Of a DNA stretch of 31,558 nt, positions 29,605 through 31,558 are shown in pieces. The notes under the pieces are model-generated. The model was not told the origin of the DNA and did no database searches. It was given only the letters and a program-made list of their open reading frames with translations. The DNA comes from Pseudomonadota bacterium (lineage in GTDB: Bacteria > Pseudomonadota > Alphaproteobacteria > Micropepsales > Micropepsaceae): contig JAKBAU010000010.1 of the NCBI GenBank assembly GCA_021808875.1, positions 1 through 31,558 of the forward strand. Reading direction: 5' to 3'. Position numbers and translations under genes: made by a program. How positions within the stretch are numbered: the first letter of the stretch is position 1; every line of letters starts with the position of its first letter.

Positions 29605-31558
29605 TCACAGTTCTAGTCCATCCGCCGGGTCGAGCGATGCCTGTCGCGCGAGGCCGCGCATCTGCTGGCGGAGGACCCGGGCCTGACGCGCGGCGTCTTC
29701 AGGTTCATCGTCGATGACGGCGAATTCCTCATGCGCGGGGGCGTTCGTCGTTTCCCTCACGATCGCCACATGGTCGGGAAGTTCAGGTTCACGCCGCACG
29801 CCGCCATTCGCCGCGTCCTCGGCTTTCTCGATCTCGGCGAGCAACGCGGCCGACGGCTTTTGTGGGGCGAGCGCGGACCAATTGTCGGGCTTGGATGGCG
29901 CCGGTTTGCTCGCAAGCGTTGGCGGCAGCAGAACGCGTTCGATCAGCCGCTTGTCCTCGAAATACCGAGCCTTCTTCGCCCTGATCGGTGGCGTTCCCGC
30001 CAGCATGACGATCTCGTCGGCCGGCGGGAGTTGCATCACCTCGCCTGGCGTCAGCAACGGCCGCGCGGTCTCGGATCGCGAGACCATCAGATGGCCGAGC
30101 CAGGGCGAAAGCCGATGCCCGGCGTAGTTCTTCATGGCCTTCATCTCGGTGGCGGTGCCGAGCGCGTCCGACACGCGCTTGGCCGTGCGCTCGTCATTGG
30201 TCGCGAAACTGACGCGCACGTGGCAGTTGTCGAGGATCGAATTGTTCGCGCCGTAGGCTTTGTCGATCTGGTTCAGCGACTGTGCGATCAGGAAGGCCTT
30301 GAGGCCGTAGCCGGCCATGAACGCCAGCGCGCTCTCGAAGAAATCCAGCCTGCCGAGGGCTGGAAACTCATCGAGCATGAGCAGCACGCGATGCCGGCGG
30401 TTCTTGGCATGCAGGTCTTCCGTCAGCCGCCGGCCGATCTGGTTCAGCACCAGGCGGATCAGCGGCTTGGTGCGGCTGATGTCCGACGGCGGCACGACGA
30501 GGTAGAGCGTCGCGGGGCGCTCGTCGGCGATCAGGTCGGAGATGCGCCAGTCGCAACGGCGTGTAACCTGCGCCACGATGGGATCGCGATAGAGGCCGAG
30601 GAAAGACATGGCGGTCGACAGCACGCCGGATCGTTCATTGTCGGATTTGTTGAGCAGCTCCCGCGCCGTGGATGCCACCACGGGATGCGTTCCCGCCTCG
30701 CCCAGGTGGGGTGTGGTCATCATCGCCTGCAACGTCGTTTCGATCGGGCGCTTGGGATCGGAGAGGAAGGCCGCGACGCCGGCCAGGGTCTTGTCCGCCT
30801 CGGCGTAGAGGACATGCAGGATGGCGCCGACCAGCAGCGAGTGGCTGGTCTTCTCCCAATGGTTGCGGCGCTCAAGCGAGCCTTCCGGATCGACCAGCAC
30901 GTCGGCGACGTTCTGGACGTCGCGGACTTCCCACTCGCCGCGGCGAACCTCGAGCAACGGGTTGTAGGCGGCGGACGCCGAGTTGGTCGGGTCGAACAGC
31001 AGCACGCGTCCATGCAGGGCGCGGAAACCGGCGGTGAGCGTCCAGTTCTCGCCCTTAATGTCATGGACGATGGCGGAGCCCGGCCAAGTCAGGAGCGAGG
31101 GGACGACGAGGCCCACGCCCTTGCCGGACCGCGTGGGCGCGAAGCAAAGCACATGCTCCGGACCATCGTGACGGAGATACTCGCGATCCAGTCTTCCGAG
31201 CACGACGCCGTCCGACCCCAGCAGCCCCGCGCCCTTGATCTCGACTGGCGTCGCCCAGCGGGCCGAACCATAGGTCTCGATGTTCTTCGCCTCGCGGGCA
31301 CGCCAGACGGACATGCCGATGGCGACAGCGATCGAGATGAAGCCGCCGGACGCGGCGATGTAGGCGCCCTCGACGAAGACCGGTGGCGCGTAGGCATCAT
31401 AGGCGTACCACCACCAAAAGAAGGCTGGCGGGAGATACACCGGCACGCCACGCGCCAGCTCGAACCATGGTTGACCGAGTTCGGGCTGGAAGCCGAGCCG
31501 CCACGCCGTCCATTCTGTCGCAGCCCAGATCGTGAAGAGCACGATCAGGAAGACGACG
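29605..31558 (-). CDS. traG: TraG/VirD4-type coupling protein, N-terminus cut by the window edge
   Basis: The frame is open to the right edge, so the first about 15-20 residues lie outside; an internal GTG at 31542 is not a likely start because VVFLIV-type membrane sequence continues upstream. About 650 residues are visible. Membrane segments near the N-terminus include VYLPPAFFWWWYAYDAY and GGFISIAVAIGMSVW. Walker A is APTRSGKGVG at about visible residue 145, Walker B is LLMLDEFPALGRL, and LIAQSLNQI follows. The coupling protein delivers the relaxase-DNA complex to the T4SS encoded by trbB-I. It is the first gene of the unit that continues into copG. Confidence 0.95.
   Translation of the reverse strand, partial: VVFLIVLFTIWAATEWTAWRLGFQPELGQPWFELARGVPVYLPPAFFWWWYAYDAYAPPVFVEGAYIAASGGFISIAVAIGMSVWRAREAKNIETYGSARWATPVEIKGAGLLGSDGVVLGRLDREYLRHDGPEHVLCFAPTRSGKGVGLVVPSLLTWPGSAIVHDIKGENWTLTAGFRALHGRVLLFDPTNSASAAYNPLLEVRRGEWEVRDVQNVADVLVDPEGSLERRNHWEKTSHSLLVGAILHVLYAEADKTLAGVAAFLSDPKRPIETTLQAMMTTPHLGEAGTHPVVASTARELLNKSDNERSGVLSTAMSFLGLYRDPIVAQVTRRCDWRISDLIADERPATLYLVVPPSDISRTKPLIRLVLNQIGRRLTEDLHAKNRRHRVLLMLDEFPALGRLDFFESALAFMAGYGLKAFLIAQSLNQIDKAYGANNSILDNCHVRVSFATNDERTAKRVSDALGTATEMKAMKNYAGHRLSPWLGHLMVSRSETARPLLTPGEVMQLPPADEIVMLAGTPPIRAKKARYFEDKRLIERVLLPPTLASKPAPSKPDNWSALAPQKPSAALLAEIEKAEDAANGGVRREPELPDHVAIVRETTNAPAHEEFAVIDDEPEDAARQARVLRQQMRGLARQASLDPADGLEL

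Overview
The window is GC-rich DNA from an alphaproteobacterium. That assignment rests on the style of the conjugation genes (traG-copG-trbBCDEJ-trbK-alt-LFGI-DUF2274-lysR, a P-type/Tn4371-like order common in Alphaproteobacteria) and on codon use; I could not place it to genus. It appears to show the left end of an integrative and conjugative element (ICE) joined to flanking chromosome. Both window edges cut genes: recD2 on the left and traG on the right.

1-5370, chromosomal flank, all minus strand: a closely packed run vapB-vapC-DUF6880-unknown-SRAP peptidase (yedK)-recD2, with a 25-base palindrome at the vapB promoter. Then come an intrinsic terminator and the 3' part of a tRNA-Gly(GCC) gene (5371-5423), whose 5' part is absent. 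This is best read as an attachment site left by tRNA integration, with the native tRNA terminator still in the flank.

5590-11281, ICE left arm: a tyrosine integrase; a minus-strand three-gene unit (unknown protein, HTH-ImmA/IrrE metallopeptidase, DUF3037); a deletion scar of a type I restriction system (hsdR 5' end joined to hsdS 3' end around a TAG); and a lysR gene broken by an in-frame TAG.

11217-20890, ICE transfer operon: trbB-C-D-E-J-K-L-F-G-I and DUF2274 on the minus strand. Most junctions are ATGA or TGATG overlaps. They encode a mating-pair-formation type IV secretion system.

20891-29150, cargo inserted between copG and trbB and facing the opposite way: a Tn21-like tnpA remnant, a 38-residue membrane ORF, a WYL regulator, an 883-residue protein with an N-terminal HNH-type nuclease motif and hydrophobic central segments, a dynamin-like GTPase, and a single-pass membrane protein. 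I match this set to no named system. The WYL regulator, nuclease, membrane segments and dynamin-family GTPase suggest a regulated anti-phage or anti-plasmid system carried by the ICE, and it is the main discovery candidate here.

29151-31558: copG and the coupling-protein gene traG resume the transfer region, so the ICE continues beyond the right edge.
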